Made by a program: the position numbers and the translations under genes. The notes under the pieces are model-generated. The model made no database searches, had not been told where the DNA came from, and saw nothing but the letters and a program-made list of their open reading frames with translations. This document shows, piece by piece, positions 42,004-51,367 of a stretch of DNA of 64,000 bases. The DNA comes from Rhizobium jaguaris (GTDB lineage Bacteria > Pseudomonadota > Alphaproteobacteria > Rhizobiales > Rhizobiaceae), in the NCBI RefSeq assembly GCF_003627755.1, contig NZ_CP032695.1, positions 2,480,001 through 2,544,000 of the forward strand, in the 5' to 3' direction. Within the stretch, counting starts at the first letter, position 1, and every line of letters begins with the position of its first letter.

Positions 42004-42795
42004 ATGATCCTCGATCCGATACAATATGGTCTCGGGGCCTTCTCCGGCGGACTGGTCGGCTTCACGCTCGGCCTGTTCGGCGGCGGCGGATCGATCCTGG
42101 CTGTACCCCTGATGGTCTACGTCGTCGGCGTCCCCAGCGCTCACCTGGCGATCGGCACGAGTGCCTTCGCGGTTGCCGCCAATGCCTTCGCTAATCTCGT
42201 CGGTCATGCAAGGCTCGGCAATGTCAAATGGCGCTGCGCCGGCGTCTATAGCGTCGCGGGCATTGTCGGCGCCTTCATTGGATCGAGCATCGGCAAGATG
42301 GTCGATGGACAGAAGCTGCTCATCCTGTTCGCGCTTTTGATGCTCGTCGTCGGGGCCCTGATGTTCCGCAAGCGTGGAGCGGAAGGCGATCCAGGCGCTC
42401 AATGTTCGCGAGGGAACGTTCGGAAGGTCGCCGGCTTCGGCGGTCTGACGGGCGTCTTCTCCGGATTTTTCGGCATAGGTGGCGGTTTCCTCATCGTCCC
42501 TGGACTGATCGCCTCGACGGGTATGCCGATCCTCTACGCGATCGGCTCTTCCCTCGTTGCCGTAACGGCCTTCGGACTGACCACCGCTGTAAACTACGCC
42601 ATCTCCGGATATGTCGACTGGCTCCTGGCCGCGATCTTCATAGGCGGCGGCATCCTGGGCGGTCTGCTCGGTGCCTTTCTGGCCAAGCATCTTTCCGCGC
42701 GCAAGGGTGTGCTGAACAGTCTCTTTGCCACTCTTATCTTCGTCGTTGCTGCTTATATGCTTTATCGGAGCGGCGGACAGATGCTTTACACCTGA
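42004..42795 (+). CDS. TauE/SafE family sulfite exporter
   Basis: 263 residues from ATG 42004 (GAGGAAGAGAAG). Seven to eight helices in two repeated halves (VGFTLGLFGGGGSILAVPLMVYVVGVPSAHLAIGTS; TGVFSGFFGIGGGFLIVPGLI), each with the TauE G-G-G motif. Likely exports sulfite formed by the dioxygenase. Last gene of the blh operon. Confidence 0.9.
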   Translation: MILDPIQYGLGAFSGGLVGFTLGLFGGGGSILAVPLMVYVVGVPSAHLAIGTSAFAVAANAFANLVGHARLGNVKWRCAGVYSVAGIVGAFIGSSIGKMVDGQKLLILFALLMLVVGALMFRKRGAEGDPGAQCSRGNVRKVAGFGGLTGVFSGFFGIGGGFLIVPGLIASTGMPILYAIGSSLVAVTAFGLTTAVNYAISGYVDWLLAAIFIGGGILGGLLGAFLAKHLSARKGVLNSLFATLIFVVAAYMLYRSGGQMLYT

Positions 42796-43013
42796 CTGCG
42801 AGCACCTTGCTTTCATACTCGTGAAATTCAAGCCGCCATGCGGACATGGCGTGAAGCGGCCTGTCTCAAAGCCACCTGAAAATCGCCCCCTCGCCCCTGT
42901 CGATACGAACTCGCTAACTTGACGGTACCCTCTCGCTGCTTGCGTCCCGACAAAGAGGGAAGCCCCTCCATGCCGTAAAAAGATCGTCGACAGCAGGACT
43001 GCGGAGCGACGAA

Positions 43014-44228
43014 ATGAGCGAAATTGAACAGAAGGTAAGCCGGGCGGTCCCGAGAGGGATCGCAAGTACCGGACCTGTGATCTTCTCTTATGGATTCAGG
43101 CCTTTCTTCCTTGGGGCTGGCCTTTGGGCCATTGCCGCCATGGCGCTTTGGATGCTGACATTGATGGGGATGGCGGGGCCCACGGTAGGAGGCAGTTATG
43201 GAGCTGTATATTGGCATGCGCACGAGATGCTGTTCGGCTTCTCCTCGGCGGTCTTCGCAGGTTTCCTGCTCACCGCCGTGCCGAACTGGACAGGACGCCT
43301 GCCGGTCTCGGGCTGGCCGCTTGTCCTGCTCTTTTCCCTTTGGTGCGTAGGAAGAGTCGCTCTTCTCTTTCCCGATGTCGCCGGTCTTGTCCCGTCAGCC
43401 GTGCTGGAGAGCCTGTTCCTGCCGGCACTATTATTCATCTGCGCCAGCGAGGTTATCGCCGGACGCAAATGGAAAGATCTGAAGGTGATCGCCGGCCTGC
43501 TCGCTCTATCGATCGCCAACATCGCCTTCCACGTTTCGGTGATCGGTGGCGTCTCTGACAACAGCGTCGCTGTTCGGCTCGCCGTCAGCGCCTACGTGGC
43601 TTTGGTCACCGTCGTCGGCGGACGAATCCTCCCGAGCTTCACCCGAAACTGGCTGAACCGATTTGGAAGGGTCGATTTCCCGGTGCCCTACAATCGGTTC
43701 GATACGACAGCCATTCTTTGTGGCGTCGTGGCACTGGCCTTTTGGGTTGTCCATCCTGACAGCTCTGTCACCATCCTGCCCGCTGCCACAGCGGCCCTGC
43801 TCCATGCCGTTCGTCTGGTTCGGTGGCGCGGTTGGACGGTGCGGAAGGAAAAACTGCTGCTCGTCCTGCATGTCGCCTATGGTTTCGTTCCTTTGGGCTT
43901 CGTGTCGATCGCTCTCGGAGCAGCAGGCATTCTCAACGAATATTCCGTGCTGCATGTCCTGGCGATCGGAGCCATCGCCTGCATGATGCTCGCGGTCATG
44001 ACAAGGGCGAGCCGCGGGCACACCGGACGCGCACTAACCGCATCGCGGTTGACCAGTGCTTCCTACGCCCTGCTTATCATGGCCGCGCTCGTGCGCCCGG
44101 TTGCCGAGGTCCTGCCGATCTTTGCCATCCCAATTTACGCAATAGCCGGTCTTCTGTGGATGGCGTCATTCGGCCTTTTCTGTTTCGAATATGCGCCGAT
44201 GTTGGTGCTTGCCCGCCGCCGTTCGTAG
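43014..44228 (+). CDS. nnrS: NnrS family heme-copper membrane protein
   Basis: 404 residues with about twelve helices. NnrS signatures: FSYGFRPFFLGAGLWA, YWHAHEMLFGFSSAVFAGFLLTAVPNWTG, and later MTRASRGHTGRAL. NnrS binds heme and copper and relieves nitrosative stress or iron-NO damage; it is often NnrR-regulated. No FNR box was found in its 218-base upstream region. It is convergent with the molybdenum cofactor genes. Confidence 0.93.
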   Translation: MSEIEQKVSRAVPRGIASTGPVIFSYGFRPFFLGAGLWAIAAMALWMLTLMGMAGPTVGGSYGAVYWHAHEMLFGFSSAVFAGFLLTAVPNWTGRLPVSGWPLVLLFSLWCVGRVALLFPDVAGLVPSAVLESLFLPALLFICASEVIAGRKWKDLKVIAGLLALSIANIAFHVSVIGGVSDNSVAVRLAVSAYVALVTVVGGRILPSFTRNWLNRFGRVDFPVPYNRFDTTAILCGVVALAFWVVHPDSSVTILPAATAALLHAVRLVRWRGWTVRKEKLLLVLHVAYGFVPLGFVSIALGAAGILNEYSVLHVLAIGAIACMMLAVMTRASRGHTGRALTASRLTSASYALLIMAALVRPVAEVLPIFAIPIYAIAGLLWMASFGLFCFEYAPMLVLARRRS

Positions 44229-44266
44229 GCAAGCAAGGTGTAGGCGCCGGCGGCCTGACGTCGATT

Positions 44267-44788
44267 TCACAATGGACGATAAGTGCCGACAATGGCCGGA
44301 TCGGTCTCGATACGTCCGGCGCCGATCAAGTCAAGGCAATAGGGGATCGCGGGAAACACGGTGCCAAGGCAAAGATCGATCGACGACGGCTTGCCCGGCA
44401 GATTGACAATCAAGGTCTTGCCGCGCGTGCCGGCCGACTGGCGCGAGAGGATTGCCGTCGGCACGGTCTCGAAGCTCGCCCGTCGCATGGCCTCGCCGAA
44501 GCCCGGCAGTTCCTTGAGGATCACAGCCTGCATCGCTTCGGGTGTTTCGTCGCGCGCCGCCGGCCCGGTACCGCCGGTCGTCAGCACGAGATCGACACGG
44601 TCCTGATCGCAGAAGTCGATCAGCGCGCTGCGGACGCTTTCAAAACCATCGGGGATGATCCTCGGAACAGCTGTCCAGGGAGAGATAATGGACCGCTCTA
44701 ACCATTGTCGGATCGCCGGCCCCGCGAGATCGGCATATTCGCCGCGGCTCGCGCGATCGGATATTGTGAGAATTCCAATGCGAACCAT
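44267..44788 (-). CDS. mogA: Molybdopterin adenylyltransferase (MogA/MoaB type)
   Basis: 173 residues from ATG 44788 (GGGAGG). MPT-binding signatures: LTISDRASRGEYADLAG, LVLTTGGTGPAARDETPEA and LIVNLPGKPSSIDLCL. It adenylylates molybdopterin before molybdate insertion by MoeA. Last gene of the nar/molybdenum operon, so it supplies cofactor for NarG. Confidence 0.9.
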   Translation of the reverse strand: MVRIGILTISDRASRGEYADLAGPAIRQWLERSIISPWTAVPRIIPDGFESVRSALIDFCDQDRVDLVLTTGGTGPAARDETPEAMQAVILKELPGFGEAMRRASFETVPTAILSRQSAGTRGKTLIVNLPGKPSSIDLCLGTVFPAIPYCLDLIGAGRIETDPAIVGTYRPL

Positions 44789-44829
44789 TCGATCAGCCTC
44801 CCGGTACGGATAAATGCCGGCATGCGGCG

Positions 44830-45306
44830 TCAGAAGAAAAACAAGCCATGAGATCCGGCAACGGCGCCGAACGCAGTGACGGCCGTGAGCAGCAGCAGAA
44901 ATTCGTGCAAACGGCTGAGACGGCGGATGGTTGCCCTTGGGTCCAGCCGCGCTCTCTTTGCGAATTTCAAGTGCAGCAGCGGTTCGATCACAAACAGCAT
45001 GAGCATGAAGATGAGCCATACGCCGAACATCGCCGACATCCACCAGAAACCCGGATCGGCGAACCGATCCCAGAGCTCCATCCTGTAGGTCATCCAGAGA
45101 CCCGTTGCGCCCGCGAGCGGGACCGAGATGCGAACCTGTAGCGAAAAATGCCGCTCGATACTTTCGAACAGCATCAGCGCTTCTTCCGCTATCCGGCGCG
45201 ATCTAGCCACCGGTAACACGACCAACGTCACGAAGCTCAGCCCGCCGATCCAATGGATCACGGCGAGGACGTGCAGCGCGCGGGCCACCACGATGTCATC
45301 CATCAT
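44830..45306 (-). CDS. CopD-like four-helix membrane protein
   Basis: 158 residues; either ATG of the pair at 45301-45306 could be used (GAAGGG upstream). Four membrane helices with histidines in helix 1 (ALHVLAVIHWIGG) and later, the pattern of small CopD/DUF-type heme or copper membrane proteins. It starts 7 bases after the DUF2478 stop. Function unknown; it may handle electrons or metal for the Nar system. Confidence 0.75.
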   Translation of the reverse strand: MMDDIVVARALHVLAVIHWIGGLSFVTLVVLPVARSRRIAEEALMLFESIERHFSLQVRISVPLAGATGLWMTYRMELWDRFADPGFWWMSAMFGVWLIFMLMLFVIEPLLHLKFAKRARLDPRATIRRLSRLHEFLLLLTAVTAFGAVAGSHGLFFF

Positions 45307-45313
45307 CGACCCT

Positions 45314-45883
45314 TCACGCAACCACCTTCAGCGCATCGTCCGCCGGCCGATAGATGGAATGCAGATACTCAGCAGCCGCCAGCCGATCGGACGCGATATC
45401 CGCCAGCTCGATTTCCTGTACAAACCCGGCTGCGAAATCGCGAAATGACGCGAGATTGATTGCAGGAACCCCGATGAGGACTGGAACTGAAAGTTCCAGT
45501 GCCTTTGCGATCAGCGATCTGAACCCGCCGCCTTCCACCTCGGTCTTACCGAACTTGCAGAGGACCAGCAGGTCGGTCCGCTCAGATAAACCGGCCTGCG
45601 CAGCCTCACACGCACTCAGCAGCCGGTCGGTATTCAGGACACAGCCGCGGGCGTGAGGGCCGCGATCATCGGATATCGCGCGGACCTCGCCCGTCACGAG
45701 GTCGCGGAGATACATATCGCATTTCGTGCGGCCCGGCTTCGCCTGACTGTACTGAACAAGCCCGGCCAGCCGCATGCCTTGATCAGCCATCGTCGCGGTA
45801 ACGTCCTGCAGAAAGGCTTCGAACTCCGACCCCTTCGAATAGACGATCGCGGTGATCGGGAAGGTTGGATGAGCGATTTGCAT
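45314..45883 (-). CDS. DUF2478 protein (molybdenum-associated)
   Basis: 189 residues from ATG 45883 (GAAGGAGACC). DUF2478 pattern: an N-terminal strand ITAIVYSKGSEFEAFLQDV, then KCDMYLRDLVTGEVRAISDDRGPHARGCVLNTDRL, DLLVLCKFGKTEVEGGGFR and VPVLIGVPAINLASF. It resembles a P-loop nucleotide-binding fold with a degraded Walker A. Members usually sit with molybdate transport or cofactor genes. Precise role unknown. Confidence 0.82.
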   Translation of the reverse strand: MQIAHPTFPITAIVYSKGSEFEAFLQDVTATMADQGMRLAGLVQYSQAKPGRTKCDMYLRDLVTGEVRAISDDRGPHARGCVLNTDRLLSACEAAQAGLSERTDLLVLCKFGKTEVEGGGFRSLIAKALELSVPVLIGVPAINLASFRDFAAGFVQEIELADIASDRLAAAEYLHSIYRPADDALKVVA

Positions 45884-45939
45884 GCGGTCTCCTTCAAATA
45901 GAAATCAGCGCCAGATTGGCAGGCACAACACCATTGCGT

Positions 45940-47187
45940 TCACGCATCGAAATGCGATTGATCAAATGGAAGCACCTCAAGGACGGCCCCCGCTTCCACA
46001 GCGGTCTGAGCATTGGGTACAATGACGATGGCATCGGCGCATGCCATCGTCATTATTCGGTGAGAGCCGTCGGGTCCGCAGCGATGGGCGGTCAAACGCC
46101 CTCGCTCGACGACCAGCCGAACCGGGAGTAATTCCGTGCGATCCGGCTTGTGGGTGAAGGTAAAGGCCATCTCCGCCGTCATGCGGTTAGCGGGCTCCTG
46201 ACCGAGCAGGGCCCTCGTCATGGGGCGCACGAAAGCGAGTGCCGAGAAGGCTGCCGCTTGCGGATTGCCCGGAAGCCCGACGAAACATGCGTCGCCGAGC
46301 TTGCCGAACGCCAGGGGCTTGCCGGGCTTCATCGCCACCTTCACGACATCCAGCTCTCCCCCGGCCCGCGCGACGGCATCGCGCACATGATCCCCCTCTC
46401 CGACCGACATCCCGGCTGTCGTGATCACGATATCAGCCGTTTCCTTGATCTCTTGGAGTGCGCGTGTGATCGCCGTCGGATCGTCAGGAACCGTCAGCGA
46501 TACGACATCTACGTTCGGCCCCGACAGCAGGGTGGCGAGCATGGGACCGTTGGAATCGTAAATCGCACCCGGCGGGAGCGGTTCGCCGGCAGCATGAAGT
46601 TCCGAGCCAGTCGTCAGAATCGTAATCCTGAGAGGCCGGACGACAGCAACGGTGTCGATCCCAAGGGCGCCGAGAAGCGCGATTTCCTTCCAGCCGATAA
46701 CACGGCCCTGGCCGAGGACGACGCTTCCCTGCGCTACGTCCTCGCCGGCCCTTCGAATGTGAACGCCTGGCTTCAGATCCAGCCCAAGCTGCACGAGATC
46801 GCCTCTGCGCGTCACATGCTCTTGCATCACGACGGTATCGGCACCGCTCGGAAGGGCGGCACCCGTCATGATGCGTTGGGCGGCACCCGGAGCGAGTACG
46901 CCCGGCGGATCGCCGGCCTTCGAGCAGCCGATCACCGGAAGAACGGAAGGCACGCCGCCTTTGCCGGCGATGCAGACGGCATATCCATCCATGGCGGCCT
47001 GATCGAATGCTGGGAGGGAACGAGGCGCTTCGATCGGCGCAGCCAGGATGCGTCCCCGCGCGAGGGCCAACGGCAGGTCCTCTTGCAGGTTGCGCGGCCA
47101 GGCGAGCGCCATGGCGGCCTGGCGCGCCGCTTCGAACGATACCATCACCCTTTCGGAGTGGAAGCAGTCGGGAAGGACAGCAGGCAT
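45940..47187 (-). CDS. moeA: Molybdopterin molybdotransferase MoeA
   Basis: 415 residues from ATG 47187, coupled to the preceding gene by a 2-base gap. MoeA domains: LPAFDQAAMDGYAV, RIMTGAALPSGADTVVMQE, DSNGPMLATLL, TTAGMSVGEGDHVRD and FVGLPGNPQAA. It inserts molybdate into adenylylated molybdopterin. Position within the nar operon suggests a dedicated copy. Confidence 0.92.
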   Translation of the reverse strand: MPAVLPDCFHSERVMVSFEAARQAAMALAWPRNLQEDLPLALARGRILAAPIEAPRSLPAFDQAAMDGYAVCIAGKGGVPSVLPVIGCSKAGDPPGVLAPGAAQRIMTGAALPSGADTVVMQEHVTRRGDLVQLGLDLKPGVHIRRAGEDVAQGSVVLGQGRVIGWKEIALLGALGIDTVAVVRPLRITILTTGSELHAAGEPLPPGAIYDSNGPMLATLLSGPNVDVVSLTVPDDPTAITRALQEIKETADIVITTAGMSVGEGDHVRDAVARAGGELDVVKVAMKPGKPLAFGKLGDACFVGLPGNPQAAAFSALAFVRPMTRALLGQEPANRMTAEMAFTFTHKPDRTELLPVRLVVERGRLTAHRCGPDGSHRIMTMACADAIVIVPNAQTAVEAGAVLEVLPFDQSHFDA

Positions 47188-47189
47188 CG

Positions 47190-47474
47190 TCAAGCCTCGC
47201 TCGTTTCCGGCAGAACCTTGTGGAGGATGGCGCGCACGGCGGCAAGGCTGGGATCCTCGGCGCGGTTCATGATGCCGATCAGTTGAACGAAGTGATCGTC
47301 GGAGGCGGTCTCCATGAACGACCGGACGACCGCGGCAAGATAGGCGGCCGGTTCCATGGCTTCAGCGGCGGCCGCCTTTTCGACCCGCTCCGCCAAGCCT
47401 TCCATTCCGACTGCTCCGATGACAGCAGCCGCTGTTTGCGGGTTGTCGAGCGAGGCGATGAGAGATCCCAGCAT
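47190..47474 (-). CDS. Small conserved nar-operon protein (unknown)
   Basis: 94 residues from ATG 47474 (GTGAGGG). All-helical, alanine-rich (MLGSLIASLDNPQTAAAVIGAVGMEGLAER ... HFVQLIGIMNRAEDPSLAAVRAILHKVL), no cysteines or membrane segments. Gaps of 9 and 2 bases to its neighbours place it firmly in the operon between the parvulin and moeA. Family not recognised; a chaperone-like or adaptor role for Nar maturation is speculation. Confidence 0.8.
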   Translation of the reverse strand: MLGSLIASLDNPQTAAAVIGAVGMEGLAERVEKAAAAEAMEPAAYLAAVVRSFMETASDDHFVQLIGIMNRAEDPSLAAVRAILHKVLPETSEA

Positions 47475-47483
47475 GTCTTACCC

Positions 47484-48380
47484 TCACTGCACCAAAGGAG
47501 TGGCGGCACCCTCGAGAGCGATGCCCCGGATCTCGGCACGACCGATCAACAGCGCGATATATTGTGCTGTCGCCTGTCGGCGGACATGGTCTTCGAGATA
47601 GTCGGCGATCCGGTTCTTGACCGCCTCGAACGGCAGGAGCGCGCCTTCGATCTTCCGCACCAGCCGGATGAGATGGACACCGTAACGGGTTTCGACCGGA
47701 GCGGATATTTCACCGGGGGTGAGAGCGGCGAGCGCAGCCTCGAATTCCGGAGTGGTTTCCCCCGGGCTGATCTGCCCGAGGCTGCCGCCGACTTCCCTCG
47801 ACGGGCAGTCGGAACAGTCCCTGGCAAGGGCTGCAAAGCGCTCCGGTTCCTGCGCCAGTACGGCAGCAAGCGATACGGCCCTATCTCGGGCTTCCGCAAA
47901 TGCCGCGGCATCCTGCCTATTTGCGGTAATCAGGATGTGATCCGCCTCGAAGAGCGGTGGTGTCACAAAGCGCTTGCGGTTGTTCCCGTAGAAGCGACGC
48001 AGCATCTCTTCGTCCGCCTCGGGGATATGCACCTCGCGTTCGACGAGTTCGCGCAGGAGTGCATCTTCGTCGGTTTCCACCCGCCCGTCCGTATCTTTTT
48101 GCGGGTTGGCGGTCACGGCGAGGCGTTGCGCTTCCTGCAGGAGCAACTGACGGACGACGAGCGCCCGCGTTGCCGCGTGCCAGGCCGCGCCTGGATTGAC
48201 GGCGGGAAAATTTTGCGTCTCGGCGGCGATATCCTTGCGGGAAATCGGAACGCCGTTGACGCTCACCGGCGGCATGGTGACAGGCTCGGACGATGCAGCC
48301 CGAACCGGGGCATGTTCATGCCGGTGATCATGGTCTTCATTGGCACGCTCTGCCGTGCGGTCGATGATGATCGAAACCAT
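47484..48380 (-). CDS. PpiC/NifM-type peptidyl-prolyl isomerase
   Basis: 298 residues from ATG 48380. An N-terminal helical region is followed by a parvulin domain (ADHILITANRQD ... DCSDCPSREVGGSLGQISPGETTPEFEAALAALTPGEISAPVETRYGVHLIRL). No signal peptide, so cytosolic. A PpiC-type gene after narI is also found in Pseudomonas, suggesting help in folding Nar subunits or cofactor enzymes. It starts 5 bases after the narI stop. Confidence 0.9.
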   Translation of the reverse strand: MVSIIIDRTAERANEDHDHRHEHAPVRAASSEPVTMPPVSVNGVPISRKDIAAETQNFPAVNPGAAWHAATRALVVRQLLLQEAQRLAVTANPQKDTDGRVETDEDALLRELVEREVHIPEADEEMLRRFYGNNRKRFVTPPLFEADHILITANRQDAAAFAEARDRAVSLAAVLAQEPERFAALARDCSDCPSREVGGSLGQISPGETTPEFEAALAALTPGEISAPVETRYGVHLIRLVRKIEGALLPFEAVKNRIADYLEDHVRRQATAQYIALLIGRAEIRGIALEGAATPLVQ

Positions 48381-48385
48381 ATTCT

Positions 48386-49117
48386 TCACTCTGCCGGATG
48401 CTTGTAGGAACGGGCGGGATGCTGCTCGCGCGTGTAGCGGCTGCGCACGACCTGATAGCCTGGTCGCCCGAGATACCAAATCGGTGCGCTCCAGACATGG
48501 ACCAGCCGTGTGAAGGGAAACAGCAGAAAGATCGTCATGCCGAGAACCAGATGCATCTTGAAGATCGGATGCGCGTCCGCGACGTAAGCGGCAGCAGACG
48601 GCTGCAACGTCAGAATGCCCTGCGCCCAGTTCATGAACTTCACCATCTCGTGGCCATCCATGTGGTTGAGGGAGACGAAGATGGTGGACAGGCCGAGCGT
48701 GAGCTGCAGCCAGAGAATAAGCAGGATCGCCATGTCGCCGAAGCTCGAGGTGGCGCGGATGCGCGGATCGAAGAAACGACGATGGGCAAGGAGGGATATT
48801 CCGATGAAGCAGGCAATGCCGGCGAGACCGCCGACGACGATTGCGAGCCCCTGCTTGAAGCTATGCGGGATACCGAGCCAATCGAAGACGGCAATCGGCG
48901 TCAGCAATCCGCCGGCATGGCCGATGAAGATCACCAATATGCCGATATGAAAAAGGTTCGATCCCCAGCGCAGCTGGCTGCGGCGAAGCAACTGGGAGGA
49001 GCCTGTTTTCCAGGTGTATTGCTCGCGGTCGAAACGAATGAGGCTCCCGAGCAGGAAGATAGTGAGGCAAAAATACGGATACCAGCCGAACAATGCGGAA
49101 TTGATGGTCTCTGACAT
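48386..49117 (-). CDS. narI: Respiratory nitrate reductase gamma subunit NarI
   Basis: 243 residues from ATG 49117 (GAAGGAGGAACAACG). Five membrane helices with heme b histidines in LFHIGILVIFIGHAGG and PIFKMHLVLGMTIFLLFPFTRLVH. It oxidises quinol and feeds electrons to NarH. It lies 13 bases after narJ. Confidence 0.94.
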   Translation of the reverse strand: MSETINSALFGWYPYFCLTIFLLGSLIRFDREQYTWKTGSSQLLRRSQLRWGSNLFHIGILVIFIGHAGGLLTPIAVFDWLGIPHSFKQGLAIVVGGLAGIACFIGISLLAHRRFFDPRIRATSSFGDMAILLILWLQLTLGLSTIFVSLNHMDGHEMVKFMNWAQGILTLQPSAAAYVADAHPIFKMHLVLGMTIFLLFPFTRLVHVWSAPIWYLGRPGYQVVRSRYTREQHPARSYKHPAE

Positions 49118-49130
49118 CGTTGTTCCTCCT

Positions 49131-49844
49131 TCAACCGGCATTGGTACGCGCGTCGCGGCGTGCCGCGCGCAGACGGGTTTGAAGCCGTTCGTTGGAACAG
49201 CCATCCATGCCACTGCTTCCGGGGCCGAAATTCACGGCTGTCTCTTCCCATTCCGCGTCAAGCGCGGCGAGATCGCCAAAGGGTGCTTCGGCCATTTCCT
49301 GTCCGTCAGAGGCCTCGAGAGATACGCCTGCCATGACACGGATCGCGGTCAGAACTGCTGCGTATGGAGAATTCCGGTGTGCCAGGCGTTCTTCAAGCGC
49401 TCCAAGGATATGCACGGTCTCGCCGAGGAGATGCAGCGCCTCATCCCGTGGCCTGGTCGACAGATATTCGAGGAACAGCGGTAGGTAATCCGGCAGTTCG
49501 TTGGCGGAAAGTTCCAACCCGCCCTTCTCATAAAGCGAGGCGAGATCGACCATGGCCTGGCCGCGATCGCGGCTTTCGCCGTGCACATGCTCGAAGAGGT
49601 GCAGTGAAAGGCGCCGCGTTCTGTCGAAAAGCTCGACATAACGCTCCTGCAACTCGAAAAGATCGAGCGAGGCAAGATCGTCGAGGAGCGGCCGAAGTGC
49701 CTTCGCGGCAGAGGCCGGCACGAGCCCCTCCGAGGTGATTACCTTCTCGATCTCCGCCACGGCGCTGCAAAGCTCTTCCGTCGGATAGGTCAGGAGCGCG
49801 GACAGCGCCCGGAAAGTGAGATTTTCCTGTCTCTCGGGCATCAT
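49131..49844 (-). CDS. narJ: Nitrate reductase assembly chaperone NarJ
   Basis: 237 residues from ATG 49844, overlapping the narH stop (ATGA). A TorD-family helical protein with SALLTYPTEEL, SLHLFEHVHGESRDRGQAMVDL and ELPDYLPLFLEYLS, the NarJ hallmarks. It loads the molybdenum cofactor into NarG before membrane attachment. Confidence 0.93.
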   Translation of the reverse strand: MMPERQENLTFRALSALLTYPTEELCSAVAEIEKVITSEGLVPASAAKALRPLLDDLASLDLFELQERYVELFDRTRRLSLHLFEHVHGESRDRGQAMVDLASLYEKGGLELSANELPDYLPLFLEYLSTRPRDEALHLLGETVHILGALEERLAHRNSPYAAVLTAIRVMAGVSLEASDGQEMAEAPFGDLAALDAEWEETAVNFGPGSSGMDGCSNERLQTRLRAARRDARTNAG

Positions 49845-51367
49845 GCGATCTCCATCGGGTTTGAGGCTTTCTTCGGCTGCTTCCCGCCGAAGAGATTGGT
49901 CTCGCTCTCTCCGCCGGAGCAGCCATTGCCGAACGAGAAACCGCAGGAGCCGCGAAGATCGTAGGCGTCTTCGCTCCATTCGCGGTGCGCGGTCGGAATG
50001 ACAAAGCGATCCTCGTAGTTCGCAATCGCCATGATCCGGTACATGTCCTCGATGTCGGCGCCGGTCAGTCCGACCTTTTCGGCAATGCGCTCATCGATAC
50101 GACCGTCGATGGACTTGGCGCGCATGTAACCCCGCATGGCGAGCATGCGCTCAAGCGCCAGCGCGACCGGATCCTCATTGCCTGCAGTCAGCAGATTAGC
50201 AAGGTATTGCAGCGGGATACGCAGGGAGCGGACATCCGGCATGTCGCCGTCCAGTCCCATCCTGCCGGCGGCTGCGGCCGACTGGATCGGCGAAAGCGGC
50301 GGCACGTACCAGACCATCGGCAGGGTGCGGTATTCCGGGTGCAGCGGAAACGCGACCTTCCAATCCATCGCCATCTTCCAGATCGGCGACGTGAGGGCCG
50401 CCTCGATCCAGGCTTCCGGCACGCCGTCGGCGCGGGCCTGTGCGATCACTTTCGGATCCTTTGGATCGAGGAAGAGATCGAGCTGCGCCTGATAGAGGTC
50501 TTTCTCATCGGGCACACTTGCCGCCGCCTCGATACGGTCGGCGTCATAGAGCAGGACGCCGAGATAACGGATGCGCCCGACGCAAGTCTCGGAGCAGACG
50601 GTCGGCTGGCCGGCCTCGATACGAGGATAGCAGAAGATGCATTTCTCCGATTTGCCGGACGACCAATTGTAATAGATCTTCTTGTAGGGGCAGCCGGAGA
50701 CGCACATGCGCCAGCCGCGGCACTTGTCCTGGTCGATCAGAACGATGCCGTCCTCCTCGCGCTTGTAGATGGCACCGGATGGGCAGACGGCGGCGCAGGC
50801 CGGATTGAGGCAGTGCTCGCACAGCCGCGGCAGATACATCATGAAGGTGTTTTCGAACTGGCCGTAGATTTCCTTCTCGATGCCTTCGAAATTGACGTCC
50901 TTCGAGCGTTTTTCGAATTCGCCGCCGAGAATCTCCTCCCAGTTCGGACCCCATTCGATCTTCTCCATGCGTTCACCGGACACCAACGATCGAGGCCGGG
51001 CGGTCGGGAAGGCTTTCGACTCCTTCGCCGTGTGCAGATGCTCGTAGTCGAAGGTAAAGGGCTCGTAATAATCGTCGATTTCCGGGAGATCCGGATTGGC
51101 GAAGATATTGGCCAGGATGCGCCACTTCGCGCCGATCTTCGGCTCGATTTTGCCGTTCCGCTTGCGCCGCCAGCCGCCGTTCCATTTGGTCTGGTTCTCC
51201 CATTCGCGGGGATAGCCGACGCCGGGCTTCGTCTCGACATTGTTGAACCAGGCATATTCGACGCCTTCGCGGTTGGTCCACACGTTCTTGCAAGTGACGG
51301 AACAGGTGTGACAGCCGATGCATTTGTCGAGGTTCAACACCATTGCGATCTGGGCACGAATCTTCAT
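49841..51367 (-). CDS. narH: Respiratory nitrate reductase beta subunit NarH
   Basis: 508 residues. Four Fe-S cluster motifs: CIGCHTCSVTCKNVW; CEHCLNPACAAVCPSGA; CRGWRMCVSGCPYKK, where W replaces a cysteine to give the [3Fe-4S] cluster; and CIFCYPRIEAGQPTVCSETC. It carries electrons from NarI to NarG. The ATG overlaps the narG stop by 4 bases. Intact, normal length. Confidence 0.96.
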   Translation of the reverse strand: MKIRAQIAMVLNLDKCIGCHTCSVTCKNVWTNREGVEYAWFNNVETKPGVGYPREWENQTKWNGGWRRKRNGKIEPKIGAKWRILANIFANPDLPEIDDYYEPFTFDYEHLHTAKESKAFPTARPRSLVSGERMEKIEWGPNWEEILGGEFEKRSKDVNFEGIEKEIYGQFENTFMMYLPRLCEHCLNPACAAVCPSGAIYKREEDGIVLIDQDKCRGWRMCVSGCPYKKIYYNWSSGKSEKCIFCYPRIEAGQPTVCSETCVGRIRYLGVLLYDADRIEAAASVPDEKDLYQAQLDLFLDPKDPKVIAQARADGVPEAWIEAALTSPIWKMAMDWKVAFPLHPEYRTLPMVWYVPPLSPIQSAAAAGRMGLDGDMPDVRSLRIPLQYLANLLTAGNEDPVALALERMLAMRGYMRAKSIDGRIDERIAEKVGLTGADIEDMYRIMAIANYEDRFVIPTAHREWSEDAYDLRGSCGFSFGNGCSGGESETNLFGGKQPKKASNPMEIA

